DNA of 64,000 nucleotides, from positions 8,529,034 to 8,593,033 of the forward strand of contig NC_082618.1 of the NCBI RefSeq assembly GCF_030936135.1, given 5' to 3'. Positions 50,181 to 63,084 of the stretch are shown here, one piece after another; the first letter of the stretch is position 1; each line of letters starts with the position of its first letter. The notes below the pieces were generated by a model that was given only the letters and a program-made list of their open reading frames with translations, did no database searches and was not told the DNA's origin. The translations under genes and the position numbers were made by a program. Source of the stretch: Gavia stellata (lineage: Eukaryota; Chordata; Aves; Gaviiformes; Gaviidae).

Positions 50181-50271
50181 GGATCTTCCAGATAATCCTG
50201 CTGTTGAATGGGACACGCAGCTCCTCGCCGCCTTTGTGCTAAAGCATATAGAAGCCAATAACATCAACCTG
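50181..50271 (+). CDS. PIGL: PIGL exon 3
   Basis: This exon completes codon 126 (Arg) and encodes residues 127-156, ending in phase 0. It reads DLPDNPAVEWD, then LLAAFVLKHIEANNINL. This matches the PIGL segment in which the D-(L/F)-P-D-(N/D)-P motif is followed by a helix and then by the strand leading to the VTFD block. The acceptor is TTTTCAG|GG and the donor CCTG|GTAATG; the last is a somewhat weak donor because the exon does not end in AG. It is open only in the frame that joins exons 2 and 4. Confidence 0.95.
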
Positions 50272-53024
50272 GTAATGTGAAACTTTCTACAGCATAGGCA
50301 ATTTCCACATTACTTTTGAGCTAGTGTTCTAGGCTATTTCCTTCCCTCTGAAAGCTTTCTTTGACGTTTTTAAAGTTAGGATTTTGCTTCTAGAGTTTCT
50401 GTGAAATAGCCTAGGATAGGGAAAAAGTATACTTACATGTTTTGAAATATTTGCTTTATAAAGTCTATCCGTTTCTCTAGCTAGATCTTATGAATCCTCT
50501 TTTGGGTTGTAATGTCACCAGCCTTCACTGAAATAAAAGTTTCAAATTGGTTAAAAACTGCGAACTCTGTTGGAACTAGTAAGTTTCACTGTAGTGGATC
50601 TTGGGGTTCGTTAATTGTAGAAGACCCTCTGAATAAGCCCAGCTGAATTTCAGGTCTAAAATGATACCTGAAAGCAATTTTGCATTTTGTAGTTTAAGAC
50701 TTTTTGTGAGTATTTGTACAGCTCTTATATCTTGACAAGTAAGACATGGTCATTCTGATCCTCTTTCAAACACTTTAAACAACTGGTGGAAGTTCAGAGC
50801 AAATAGAATTGCTTCACTGAAAAATACAGAAAAAGATGATGGTGTAGTTTGGATGTATCTTTCCTTTCTAGACATCTTTCTTTGCTTCCCAGTGAGAAAT
50901 GAACAGTGGAGGAATTTTGCTTTACTAACTCTTCAAATGTTTTCTACATTTTAAAGCAACCATTTTGACCCTGTTGCTAGGTTTCATTGATGAAGAGAGC
51001 CCGTCTGGGATTTAGGCTTACGTTTAGGCTTAGATTTGAAGTACATAGGCAGGCGCGTGTTAGAGAGCTAGATTAGCAGGGTTATAGGTCAGGATTGAAG
51101 ACTATTAAACCGTGGAGATTTCCTACCACTGGTATAGTGGTGGGTTTTTTTCCACAGAACAGGAATAAGGGCCTAAGCATGGAAAAGGATGTGTTCTGTT
51201 CTTTTCTGCTGAACCTTACTGTGATCAGGCATGTCACTGTCACACTGATTGGCAGTGAAATCACAAAACTCTTAAAGCCTTTCAGCAATTCACAAAAAAA
51301 GAAACCGTATCTCCTGTAGCATGAAAGCCCCATGAGCACAAAAAACAGTATCGTGCATCCAACTCTGTATTGATTCTGAGGCTAATTTTCCGTGAAATTC
51401 ATTGCTGTGCACAGAGACAAATGCAGTTTTCTTGGACTCCTTTTGTCCCTTTTGGCCCCTTGAATAGATAGGTTTTAATCTAATCTGAAAGCTCCTAACA
51501 CAATAGGATTTGTATTGCGTGTTTGTGACTCTCACAGGCACTAGGACAAGTGCACCAGAATCCCTGTAGAAATTCTGAAAACACTGTAAGTCCTCTAGAT
51601 GGTTAGAAAGATCTTTGCCTTGGAGGAAATTAAACTTAAGCTGTTTGTGCTGGGGGAGGCAGGAGTCTGCCACTAACATAGTGTGAGCTGAAAAATCAAG
51701 TGTGGGGTTTTCAAAGCAAGGAACATGCACAATCACTAGTGCTTTCCCTGCTGCTCTGTGGGTGTCGGGTGTAGCTGTCGTAATGAGGAACACTGCGGCA
51801 GGGCCCACTGCGTTCCCCTCAGCACTTCCCTGAGCAGCAGTGAGGACAAACTACTGTAGCAGAACATGTCAGCAGTACCAAAGGCCACTAAAGCAGCTTC
51901 TCAGGGATGCTAGTAATGAACTGTTCTGTAAACTTACGTTATTTTAAGTTTCTCAAGTAACCACACAGATCTCAGATGTTTACTATAATACCTTCCATTT
52001 AGGAGCAGACCTAGTTTGCCAACAGTGGCAAGGCAAGTGCCTAATTACCTTTGTCCAACATTCTGCATTTTAAAACTTCAAAGCTTGCTATCTGTTAGCC
52101 ACTCTTAAAGCATCTCTGCTGTCCTGAGGCAATGGCCTTGCCTTGAAAGGTAAACTGAGTCTATTTTTCAGTAATGTTGAAATTGATAGAATTGGCTTAA
52201 CATGTTAAAAGAGCCTTGTCAAAACGTAAGCTAACAGGGTTTCAAACACAAGCTAACTCAATGGAGTTAACATGATTGGAAGACGTATATTGTTTTAGCT
52301 ATCCCAGTGGGAAAACTTTCCCCAGTTCTCCCCATAGTCGTAGCATAGACAATGGTATCTTTTATTTACAGAACATATGTGTCATCTGGCAGTGGAGAAG
52401 TAGGCAATGCAATTCCAACATGTCTGAAAGGAAAGATTGCAAGGCAAGGAGTCACACCATGTTATGCGTAGTTTTGTTCCATTGCATAGTTACTCATTTC
52501 CTCAATTGCTCTGGAAGTCCATGAGTAACTCAATCTATTTGAGAGCTACAGGGACATATTTCATCCAAGCTCTACATTAAATAGTGCAGACACAGAAATT
52601 AACATTTGGTGTACTCAAAGCCAAAACTAATTTATAGACTTTGGAAATTATTTCCTGCCTGCTGGATTTATAAGCACAAGCCAGTGTTGCTGGGAGAGGC
52701 AGCCAAAGCTAGTCTGTCTCCATCCAGATTAGAAAGTATTTGGTGTCTAAAAAATAAGTTCCATAGTATTGTGTGAGTCCCAGGCAGGCTCTAGATTATG
52801 AAATCCTACTCTTCAGGTTCTCAGGTCTGGTGATAGCAGAGCTTGGATTAGGAGGTGACATTCAGACTGTGTTTGGGGCAGACGCAGTGCCAAGACCGGA
52901 ATTCAGCAATATCGTGTTCTTACAAGCTGCTTTCCACTGTGGATTGATGGAAACATCATCCATACAACTGTTTGTGGAAGAGTCCCATTGTCTTGGGTCA
53001 GCTCCAAATCAGCCTAGAAAGCCA

Positions 53025-53063
53025 GATCCTTCTACTGGAAGGATCTACTGGATCCTTCTACTT
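53025..53063. repeat. Three 13-nt units, the middle one partly inverted
   Basis: The units are GATCCTTCTACTG, GAAGGATCTACTG and GATCCTTCTACTT, head to tail without spacing. The first eight bases of the middle unit are the exact reverse complement of those of its neighbours, while TACT(G/T) keeps its direction in all three. The array therefore forms a GATCCTTC/GAAGGATC hairpin in two alternative pairings. Confidence 0.85.
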
Positions 53064-53949
53064 CTAGCTCAGGTTGGAGCTTATATTTGAGAGGGGGAGT
53101 TCAGCTCTTATGTTTTGGATCTTGTCCTCCACACTCTTCTAAAATTCGGGAGCATTTGAATATGTGATGTTTGTAGAGGATTTTAAATGCTTTTGCAGAA
53201 CGCCAGATAGCGAGTGCAGCATGTGGAATTTGCTAGAGCAGGCAACAGAGCTGGGACAGACTTTGGCATCCCTTTTCCTCCCTTCCTCACCTATGTTCCA
53301 CTCTCCTCGGGTGTGATTTGGGGTACCTGAGTGGGAGGCCTCCAGTACCTTTCATTCTAAGAGCTGGTGCATGACTTACACACTTGCAGCACAAACCCAG
53401 TGGACACTGGGATGTTGATCATGATCAGATTTTTCCTTTTTCATCCAGTTGTTCATTCTTTTTAATCTTTAGCTTCTCTGATTTAGTAACAACAAGAGAC
53501 ATCTCCAAACACACAAGAGACTTAAAGGGAGTTTGAATGTCACGGGCCTCTGCATGTGTAAGTCAGGCCTATGAAATGATGCTCAGAGGACAGCCATTAG
53601 AAATGGAGTTGCTTGCTATGGCATTTTATGGCATGGCCCTTCTTAAAAAGGAAAGAGACCTTTCCCTCCTCACCATTTCTACTTGAGCAGGTGTGTGCTC
53701 TGAAGCACTGGATGACGCCAGAAAGAGTGAGGGAGACCCACAGCTTTGAATGCTTTTTTCCTCCAATGCACATGGTGTGTAGAGGGAGCGTGGACTCCAG
53801 ACCTCTTAGGAGTTCTCTTCTGCTAGTAATTGAGTAATTTCCTCTGTGCTCTCCCCCCCTCCGGAAGGGATTTCTGGACCTGTTTGTCTTGGCTGTTGCT
53901 CTGGCTTCCACTAGTGAAAGCTCCATTTCCTGAATACCAAGGTCACCCA

Positions 53950-54118
53950 GAAGAAAACCCAGCAACACCAACGGCAGCGGCTCCCATTTCAGAACAGGTG
54001 TGGGGAAGGAACTCCCTCTTGCCCTAAAGATTTCATTGAGCAATAATTTCCACATCAAGTGTATTTCCTCTCCCAGCCTTTTGCTCCCAGAACTGGCTAA
54101 GCCTGTTCTTAACCCAGA
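53950..54118. repeat. Copy 1 of a diverged local duplication or unknown old repeat
   Basis: This segment aligns with 54704-54868. Shared landmarks in order are CAGCGGCTCCCATTTCAGAAC, GTGTGGGGAAG, AATAATTTCCACATCAAG, TATTTCCT, CTTTTGCTCCCAGAACTGGC and AGCCTGTT. By eye about 65-70% of positions agree, with small indels. No transposon family is recognised. Confidence 0.7.
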
Positions 54119-54703
54119 CAGTTTCAAGATGTTCAGGTTTTCTCATCCTGCCCTCATTGTTTGCTTGATTTCATCATCAGCCTGGGTCAGGTTATGTGCT
54201 AAAAGCAAGCACACCAGCTAGCTGCACTGTGTGGAAGAAGTAAATGCTCCCGTGTGAAAATATCTTCAGCATGTGAGAAAGAAATTCAGATTTGTTATCA
54301 ATTAAATGAATCTCTGAAGCCAGATGAATATATTTACATGTGCTTGCTGCCTGCTTTTAAGTCATGAGCACCACAGTGATGCTGTGGAATCAGTGCCCTG
54401 TTCAGACAACAGACGTAGAAGCTACATACTGGATAGGTGGGACATCACTACTGTGTCAGAGCCAGCCTGTGTGCTGGGAGGGATCTCTAAAGGTGAAGGG
54501 CCAATATTTCAAAGGTGGCCTCTTTGCAGGTAAAGTGAATGCCACCGTGGCCAGGTCAGTGTGCAGATACTTTGGGAATTGTACTTACAAATTTGTGTAT
54601 TTGAAGAGACAGGCAATTCAGGTGCAAATGTCCTAACAGTAAATTAGACAACATCAACTGAAAATTAACTCCATGCAATCTCTTTAGCTAGTTCAGATGT
54701 TAC

Positions 54704-54868
54704 ATAAGCCCAGCAGCACTAAGAACAGCAGCTCCTATTTCAAAACAGATGTGGAGAAGAAAAACCTCCAGAGGTGTTTCTGAACAGATAATTTCCACGT
54801 CAAGAATATTTCCTAACCCAGTCTTGTGCTCCCACAGTTGGCCTGAGCCAGTTTTGTCAAAATAACGA
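54704..54868. repeat. Copy 2 of a diverged local duplication or unknown old repeat
   Basis: This is the partner of 53950-54118, in the same orientation about 750 bp downstream. Its landmarks are CAGCAGCTCCTATTTCAAAA, ATGTGGAGAAG, GATAATTTCCACGTCAAG, TATTTCCT, CTTGTGCTCCCACAGTTGGC and AGCCAGTT. Either a tandem duplication or two insertions of an unnamed repeat would explain the pair. Confidence 0.7.
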
Positions 54869-57021
54869 TTAGCTTATTTAGTCTGCTCACTATAGTTTCT
54901 TATCTCAGTCTTCTGGTTTGTTCTCTTGTATCGTCCATAGAAGGGAAAATGTGTGTTTTGGCTTGCCTGGGGTTTTTAGCTTGGTTTCGTAAGGAAGTAA
55001 GAATAATGCAATTGTATTTATATGTGTGTGCACATGCATGTTTCAAAAGACTCTCTAGAGCCCATTGGCTAATTTCAACCACATTTGACAGCAGGTTAGT
55101 AGTCTTAAAAACGTTATATTTGTACAGGTTACATGAAAATAAATGATGAGGCAGAAGAGACAAACCCTCTCTCTGTGCCCATTTAGTAAAAAGGTTTAGT
55201 GCAAGTCCAGCCCTTAGCAGACTTCACACTATTATTCACCTGCATAGGAATTTATTCTGCCTGCAGTGAGTGGGTAAATTGTCATCTTAGGAAAGTGCCA
55301 CTCTAGGTAGGAGTGACTTCAGAACATGTTTTTTCTTATCTGTAAAATACAGGGTGCTATGCTGGTTCCCAGAGCTGTACGGAATTTAATAATGTCTTTC
55401 CCAGATGAGCTACTCAAAAAGCTGATATCCTTAGGGAGGGCTTAGCACCATGCCAGACCATGCAGTCCCTGCAGAGAGCCTCTCAGGTAATGCTGACGTA
55501 CAGCAAAAGCAGCCAAAGCCGAAGACATAGTTTTTATCCTTATAAAGTAGGGGTTGACCAGAAAATGCTTCTTTGTACCTGAACAAAACCAAATTGGGTC
55601 CCACCGCTTCCTGCCAGCAATGAATAACCCCACTGCTTGGGGGCAGCATTATTACAGCCACTGGGCAAACTGGAAAGTCTAAGTGTGGACTTGTTCTGGA
55701 TGGATGGGTTTATAAGCAGGCTGGTCTGGAGTTTGTGGTGTTTGAAGTATTTCTTATCATTGTCTTTGTGTTTCCTCTCCCTCTTTACACAATATCCCCT
55801 GTGTTTGAGAGGGCCTCTCCTGTTGGAGGGTGGAGTAGCAAGTTGCAGGGTGGGCAGGGTAGCTTTTGATCTTCCCTCGATCTTTAACCCAGTACTTCAG
55901 GCCCGGTGTATAAAATAGATTTTGAGAAGGGAGCTGTGGTGAGTAAGCAAGGCAGTAGCATTTCCTTCCCCGAAGAGAGAACAAGCTGGCAAGGAAGCAG
56001 ACATTGATTGAAATGTAGGGAGGTTATGATTTCTTCCTGGTCATAGAGAAGGGAACTGTGGAGAGCTCTGCTGCCTGGCCTCTCCCAGAGCAAAAACCTA
56101 ACTTCAGACTGTCCAAGCACTGTCACTTTCACCATCTGGAAAGCCTACCAGCACACATACCCCATCTGCTCTATACTTTGCGCTGCCAGTTTGTCTTCTA
56201 GGTTGGAAGCAGGAGCCTCTGAGTACCCACTTCACTGTACTGTGCAGAGTGAGCCCTTAGGGTGGATGCTTCACCCCTGACGCATTATTGGTAGGTCTGA
56301 GGGCAGGAAGCCAAGGGTAGTCTATACTTTGGACCATGACTTGTTAGTGCTGTGTTCATACATTACTTCTGCATTATGAATTTCCCATTTCTCCCTGCAG
56401 AGAAGCAATAAACAATATGATCTTCTCATTCAGCGAAAAGCCTGACTTGGTTGTACAAAAAGTGCAGTCAGCTGATTCTTTAAAAAGGCTTGTTCTCCTA
56501 TCAGATTATTTTATCACTATGTTATCCTGTGATGAAGCCTCATTACAATCAGGACAGTAATACATGATTGTGTTGCTCTTGTTAAAGCAGTATGTCCTGA
56601 TTCACAGTACAACAAACTATAGTTTCACCTTGTAATCCACAGACATTCTAGTATGTTCTCAAATCCAGGAGAGAGTGATTCATAGAGCTGGACCTCTTGG
56701 GTCAGGAACAAGTTTGCAACAGATCACTCTGAAAGTAACCTTTTGGCCCCATAATAAGTAACAAGTGCATCCTGCCAGTGGGAACATGGTATTTGTCATC
56801 TTTCTGTTGTTCAAGCTGTTAGACTGTGTAGTCATCTAGTTCCAGAGTGTCTTGTTTGTTTAGTTGTATTGCTGTAGCATGAGGCCACCCCAAGGCATCA
56901 TTGTGCAACACAAAACCAACTCTTTAGATACAATGGGCTGGGACAGTGCTGTGTTAGATGTCAAAGTTGGTAACTGCACAGTCTCCTTCAAAATTATTAT
57001 TGTTCTGTGGTTTTATTGCAG

Positions 57022-57089
57022 GTGGTAACCTTTGATGCGGGAGGAGTGAGTGGCCATGCTAACCACATTTCTCTTTACACTGCTTTAAG
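57022..57089 (+). CDS. PIGL: PIGL exon 4
   Basis: This exon encodes residues 157-178 and two bases of codon 179 (phase 2). It reads [15 protein letters not shown], then ISLYTAL. The TFD-x-GG-x-SGH-x-NH block is the second catalytic signature of PIGL/LmbE deacetylases. By analogy with MshB, His171 would be the third zinc ligand and His168 the general acid or oxyanion-stabilising residue. All catalytic residues that I can check are intact, so the gene looks functional. Acceptor TATTGCAG|GT, donor TTTAAG|GTACAG. The remaining C-terminal part (about 70 residues by comparison with the 252-residue human protein) must lie beyond the right edge. Confidence 0.95.
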
Positions 57090-58380
57090 GTACAGTGTTC
57101 TGCACGCTTCATTGAATGCCTCACTGTAGTGTTACAGAGTGAACATGGTGTTTGTGTGCAAGCAGAAAACTAATAGCTAGAGCCAAAAGCAGTATTAACT
57201 TCACTGATATAACTCAGTGTCAGGCTGTGGGACACGATACTGTTTGCAGAAACTCTCACAGTTCTGTAAGTGACCTACAGCATCCTTTATTATTCCATCT
57301 GCTGGTGCTTTGCCAGTTTTCCTTTCACTGGGCCCTCTTTGCTCTTCCTGTCCTTGATCCCACTAAAATATGCCACAGATCACTTTGCACTTCTGGTTTG
57401 AGTAGAGTGTGTGAATAGCTGATGCCTGAGCTGGTAGTAGTTGGATTTTGGAAAGTTCTGCACCATTGTTCCAGAGGATATGGCCATCCTGTCCAGGTAT
57501 CTGAATTTACCTCTCTGACCCAAGGATGCTGCTCTTTCACTGGAGCTGCCCCTATTTACCACTCTTCCTCAGTAAGTCAATTTGTTCCTTCACCACTTTA
57601 TTCTTTAAATTCTGAGAAGCTCTGTCTCTGTGCTGTGGTGTGGGAAGGTTGCTAGACAAAAATCCCTTATATTAAAATCACCCAAATTTTGCTGGCAAGA
57701 CAGCAAAATTTTATTTTAACCCTTTGCTCATTCAGACTTCATTGTATCCTAGAGAGATCTCCTCCAGAGTTGCCCCTGCCTTTCCCAGGCATGAGAAGAA
57801 CTCTTTGCAAGTATATCTTGTATTTATAGCATCCATTTGTTTTCTGAATCATCTGTGCGATTCAAATAAATCTCTGGCTCTCCCTGCTAACAACATCACA
57901 GTGATTTGCCTTTCTCACTTGCCTAGAGAAAGCTGCAGTGCCACAGAACCTGTACTGTTACCTACTGAGCTCCTCTGGGAAGATGCTGAAAGTCTTTGAT
58001 GGTATCTGATAGCTGGAATTCAGTGTTAGAGGGGATCATGGCTTTTCCCAGCAACTTCAGAAATAGCCTAACAGAAGGAAAGGGGGTGGAGTTAAAGCAA
58101 ACAGTGTGTTTGTTTGGGCTAAGCAGGGAGATGCTTTCCGGCACAGTGTTATTTGAGGAGTGAGTGAGGAACAGAGGTTGATGACCAATGCTCACACCAT
58201 TGGCACAGAGGGACTAGAGAGCTTCCAGCTGCCTGGACTTCCGTTTGCTCAGTCAATTGCTGTACAGCCTGCAAATTGGAATGGAGGGCAGATTGTTAGG
58301 TGTCCCCCTACATCCTGAAGAGATAGAGGGAAAACAAGCTAGCATCTGAATTGTGTATGAGAAAGTTAAGGAAAACTCTC

Positions 58381-58545
58381 GATTTTGATCCCAGCCCTAC
58401 TGTTGTCTCACTTTGTGGCTGTGCAGAGATCACTTTCCCACCTTCGTGCTTTAGGTTTCCTGTGTGTCCAGTGGGGATGTTAACCCTCTTCTTGTCTCAG
58501 AGTATGTTACTAGGAAGTATTCATTATCTGCAAGCCCCTTGAACT
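58381..58545 (+). repeat. MIR-type SINE relic
   Basis: GATCCCAGCCCTACTGTTGT, TGGCTGTGCAGAGATCACTT, TTTAGGTTTCCTGTGTGTCC and AGTGGGGATGTTAACC follow the MIR order 'tcccagctctgccactta ... ctgtgtgacc..gcaagtcactt ... cctcagtttcctcatctgtaaaatggggata'. It is diverged by about a third, but the order and spacing are right. Confidence 0.75.
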
Positions 58546-58678
58546 CAGACCACTGCATTAGTCCTTAGCCTACAGCAGAACATTGTCCTGGGCTGATGAG
58601 ATACATGCTGATAGGGACACCAAATTATAAGCGGCTCTCATTAACGAAGGGCTGGTTTGTGTCTTGTCTCTCTTCCAG

Positions 58679-58753
58679 TCCTGAATCAGCAGAAATAAGC
58701 ATGGTGGCCCAGTCATCTACAAGTGGCACGAGTGATGCTGTGGCCACTGAAAG
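58679..58753 (+). other. Candidate frame-preserving cassette exon in PIGL intron 4
   Basis: A strong acceptor (TTGTCTCTCTTCCAG) precedes 75 nt without a stop in the PIGL frame and a donor-like GAAAG|GTTAAG follows. Joined to the phase-2 end of exon 4, it would add 25 residues (SPESAEISMVAQSSTSG... type, Ser/Thr-rich) and return to phase 2. No conserved PIGL sequence corresponds to it, so it is at best an alternative exon and may be chance. Confidence 0.2.
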
Positions 58754-61700
58754 GTTAAGTTTATTTTTAGTGGCTTGCTTGCCCTCATTATTTTTCTGTT
58801 TGTGTTGTGGAGGAAGTAGAGCGTGACTGTATCACTCCTGATTTTCAGTGCCCTGATGAGTTTTCACATATTGGCTAGTACAGGCAGCACTGGGAGCATA
58901 TGCTGAGGCTTCTCACGTACCTCCCTGCCAGCAGGGCTTTGCAAAGCAGCAGTTGCTGCCCCTGGGGCCCCAGCACTACATGGCAAGAAAAAGGCAAATG
59001 AACTCTCCCCTCCAGGTATCATGTGCAATGTATTTATTAACCATCTTTAAACAAGGTCTGCAGGGTTCTGCCTCCACTGTGGTTGTAAGTGGAAAGGATG
59101 AATCAGAGGGCTGGTGCAGTGATCCTCAGCTCTTTTGGATGCTGCTAGTCTATGGGAGAAAGACTTGTGCCCACTACCTAAGAGATTACTTTCTGCAAGA
59201 GCAGGGGTAGAACAGGCTGCGTGACCCATCCCACAACTCCTTGCTTCAGGAGGTGCAAATTATTGAGCGCTTCAAGGAACAAAACAGTTCAGGAAATGGT
59301 CATAGCTGAGCAGATGCTCAGTATTATCTGCTAAGGGCATAAATATTCTTTCTAGTGTCTGGAACAGAAGTTATGTTCAAAGGAGCAGGAACTATTCAGA
59401 AGAAATGTGCCCTTCCCATTGCAGCAACCTTTCTCCTGACAGCTTGCAGGGAGCCCGGCTGCTGCTATGTGTCTAGGCTTCAGATCTGGGAGGAACCGTG
59501 AGATGCCAAGGTTTGAGGGTGGATTTGTTCTTCTGCAAGGGAAAAATAAGAAAAAACAGGATGGGAGAGGGACACAAATTGCTATTTGATTTCAGTCTCC
59601 CCAGGAGTATTTCAGTTCTGGCTTCCAGACGGAAAAAAAACCCAGCCCAAAACCAAGCAAATCCCACTATAGTAAAGAAGGGAGAATTGGAAGCAATCCT
59701 CTGTAGCTCTGCTTCTTTCTCCATCACCTTGATTTGGCAACATCATTCTTTCTTATCCCCCAAAATAGGAGCTTTCCCTGTGGCCAAGAGAGGCTGGATC
59801 CTGTACCTGTGTCCACAAGGAAGAGCAGGTCTTGAGTGACATCAAGGTCACTTCACTCCCCTCTCAGCATTTGGCCAGTCACTAGGCACTACAGTAATAA
59901 GCATGATAAATACTACGTGACAGGAATATTTGAGAACCTTTCTTTCCTGCACTTTGAAATGACAGTGTTTGCACTGAGATCACATGTAATATTGAGGTGG
60001 TTTAGTTTTGCATGAGTCATTGTGCCTTTTGATTTTAAACAAGCCCTCTTGCGCAGTAGCCTAGCAAATGGGGGGCCGTTGGTTTTGTTGTTTCCTTGCT
60101 TGCTTAGGGTGGAGAGGAATGGTCTTTGTGAGGGGGAGGAAGGACTGTACCACTTATTTTCTTCAGTGAGCTATCAAATGCATTTCATCCCAGCTAGAAC
60201 AGAAAAGAATAGTCCTTGTCTGCTTAGGGCAGAGCAAACTGAGTGGAAAATAGGAGCTGCTATATTTAACCACTGTGCATTATGTTGTTATAGCAACTGC
60301 ATCCATAAAACTTATATCAATGATGCCATATAAAACCTACATCAAAGGATCATTAGCTGAGCCTATTCTCGTCAATTCCATTTCGAAAAACACCTCTCAG
60401 TCCTGCAGGATGTTTCTTAACATTCACCAACTCAGTGGTAGGTTGTAAATGAGACTGTGCAGAGGTGATATTTGGGAGCTTAGTGCTTTGTCACTCTTGA
60501 GTTGATTGTGATGCAGCTTGAGTGCCACCGATGCCTTCTTGCACTTACATGTCACAGCCTGACTATTGAATGCCCCATTTATGAATGCCATGGGACATAG
60601 CATTGTGCAGAAGGTTTGCACTGAGGTTCCCAGAAAGAGGAGGATTGATTAAATGCCAGTTTCAAATAAGTATATTGAAACAATTAACAGTGAGTTGTCC
60701 AGCCAAATCCCACAGACTCAGTGGGTACAGTTCTCAAAAGCCACCAACTGCATTACATCCCTACAAAGCACAGTTCTGCTTGTATTGAATTTCCAAGGTC
60801 TTTAAGGATGTATTGAGCAGGAAGGAAGCTGTTTCTTGGGTGATTAGCTTGATGATAGTGAATGGTATCCCATCTACCATTTTTATTTGATGCCTTCTTA
60901 CAGCGTGGGGCTAGAATGGGACTCTGATCTCTCACTCCTTTTAAGCAGCTGTAGCCTGTGCATTTCGAAAGAGTGGCATCTCATTTATGTTTTTAAAGCA
61001 GGCTGCTGTTTTGTATTTCCCTTGCCTTTTCCCAGAAAATAATTTTTTCAAAACTAGTTATTATTTGCTCCATCTTGGAAAAGGATTTCCTGTGCATTGA
61101 TGTGTTTGTTTGGGATTGTTTAGCCCCTGCTGGAGTTCTAGGTTCCCTGCAAAATAAAGAAGAGTGTTGAAGAAGTAACAGGTTCCAGTATCTTATGTTT
61201 CAGCCTGTCCTTTCACAGTCCAGCTCACTTCTGGTGTTGTGTTTTACTGATCTTAAATGTCCCAGGAGGAACTTAAGAGTGGTGGCTGTGATTGCACCCA
61301 GACTGCCCCCATAAGGTCAAGACAGAATTGTCCTCCTCTGTTTACCCTTTGAGACTCTGTCCTTTCCCCTCAGAGGGCTCTGCCCCATGCCTGGCATATA
61401 TCCCATAGCTGGGTATGTTGTCCTTGATTTTACCTCATTCCTTCACCCCTGCTCCATCCTTCCTTAAATTGACTAAGTTTATTCATCCCAGTGCCCTTCC
61501 ATGATACCGTTGAGAGCCGTTAGGATAAAGTGGAGCACAGGGCACCAGCATTGCAGGGATCCCCCCCTCCAAGAAGTCTTTTTTCCAAAGAAACAGCCTC
61601 AAGGAATGTCCTTCCCAGCATCACTAGGCTGCTAGCAGTATAAGTGGAGCAGTGACACTGCACATTCTTCTCTGAGACAGTGCAGGGACCAAAGCACAGA

Positions 61701-63084
61701 GCCACAGAGCAGCTCTCTCAACTGGAAGATCTCTGAATCGACACCTTTTTTTCTGACTGGCAGAACCATCTTTTGCCACTGCAATACATGTGAGTACAGA
61801 GTGCCTGAATAGTGTTTTACAAACTGCATGTTGCTACATGGTGTAGTTCAGGGTGCATGGAAATGGAGCCAGAAAGTCCGGTTAGGGAGGGAGGAGGCGT
61901 TCCAGATAGCAAACATTCAACATCTGGCATGTATATCCCTCTAATGTCTCTATGATTCCTAGGAGACTGGCTGTTCTTCCTCTTTCACATCTGTTTCACC
62001 AGATTAATTGGGCAGACTAGAGGTTAGGATCCTAAATGGAGCCCCAATGCATCTTTAAAACATCCATTCTTTGCCATGCTCTTCAAAATTGTGTTTCCCC
62101 CATGCTCTACAGCAGCCAGCACAGTCAGTTCAGTGAAGGGTTTTGCCTTTGGCACGGGAGACTATTTGGAGAGTGAAGTCATTGATTTCAGTGAACAATT
62201 TCTCATCAAACAGAACATCACCAAAACTGTAATCCACCCACCAGGGCGTCAGTCCTGCTACACTAGAGGAGTTCTGTGTTCCCCAAGACCAAGGTTTCAG
62301 GTCCATCTTGACTTGTTCCTTTTTGCCATCATGGGGAGGTATCAGTGGTCAGTGCCTCTTAGGAGCTAGCCCACTCACTTTGCTGGCATCTTTCCTTGAG
62401 GATGACTGAATAAAGACAGGGAATTTGGGAGCTAGCTCAATCCTGCAGTTTGTAGAATGAGGACTGTTAGACCATTTCAGTTTTTCTGCTGAGCAGATGC
62501 AGCTGATAGCTACAGACACTAATAGCTTTCAAAGCAGCTGGTCCTTGAGGGAGGAGCCGGTGCTGAGTCCTTGCAGTGCAGAAATGGTGGGTGCCTTCAG
62601 ATGTCTCACAGCCTTTTGAAGTTCTTCATTGCAGAAGGTCTCACTTTCCTTCAAATGTGGATCTGAACCTACCACAGGCATAATAAAGAGGGTGTAGTGA
62701 GAGGTGCCCTGTAATCAGCTGGCCTCTGGCACTTGGTGGGTGGGTGGGAACAAGCCATCTTAGATCACTTTATGTTAAAAAGAAAAAGAATTTATAAAAA
62801 GTTCCTCTGGAAGAAAACACATGGAAAGAGCTCCTGAAAAAGAGCCTGTTTGTGTTTGACTTTGAGATTTTATGCCAAACTCTCTCATTTCACCCAAACC
62901 ACAGCAAGTCCAATCTATAAAACAACATTCCCAAAACGGCAACAACAGAGAGCTGCAACCTCTCCCCTACTTGGAAGTGTCCCATGGAGACAGATCCAGC
63001 AGGGTGGAGATGGGAGCAAGATAGATTTGGGAGAGGATTGGCTAGTTTTATGAACGTGTGCCGAAGGTAGAGTTTTGTGTTTCT

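Larger units (their letters stand above)
50272..57021 (+). other. PIGL: PIGL intron 3 (6.75 kb)
   Basis: It starts GTAATG and ends TTTTATTGCAG. It contains a diverged pair of related segments near 53.96 and 54.71 kb, a 13-nt alternating repeat at 53.03 kb and a 10-bp inverted repeat at 52488-52497/52521-52530. Minus-strand ORFs of 172 and 176 codons (51290-51808, 53597-54127) show no domain I recognise; the second runs through one of the duplicated segments. No other gene is supported. Confidence 0.9.

Noticed and set aside
51290..51808. 172-codon minus-strand ORF in intron 3
   Set aside because: No homology recognised and no promoter or polyadenylation context. A transcript search would be needed to revive it.
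53597..54127. 176-codon minus-strand ORF in intron 3
   Set aside because: It overlaps one copy of the diverged duplication, and the second copy does not keep the frame, so it is unlikely to be coding.
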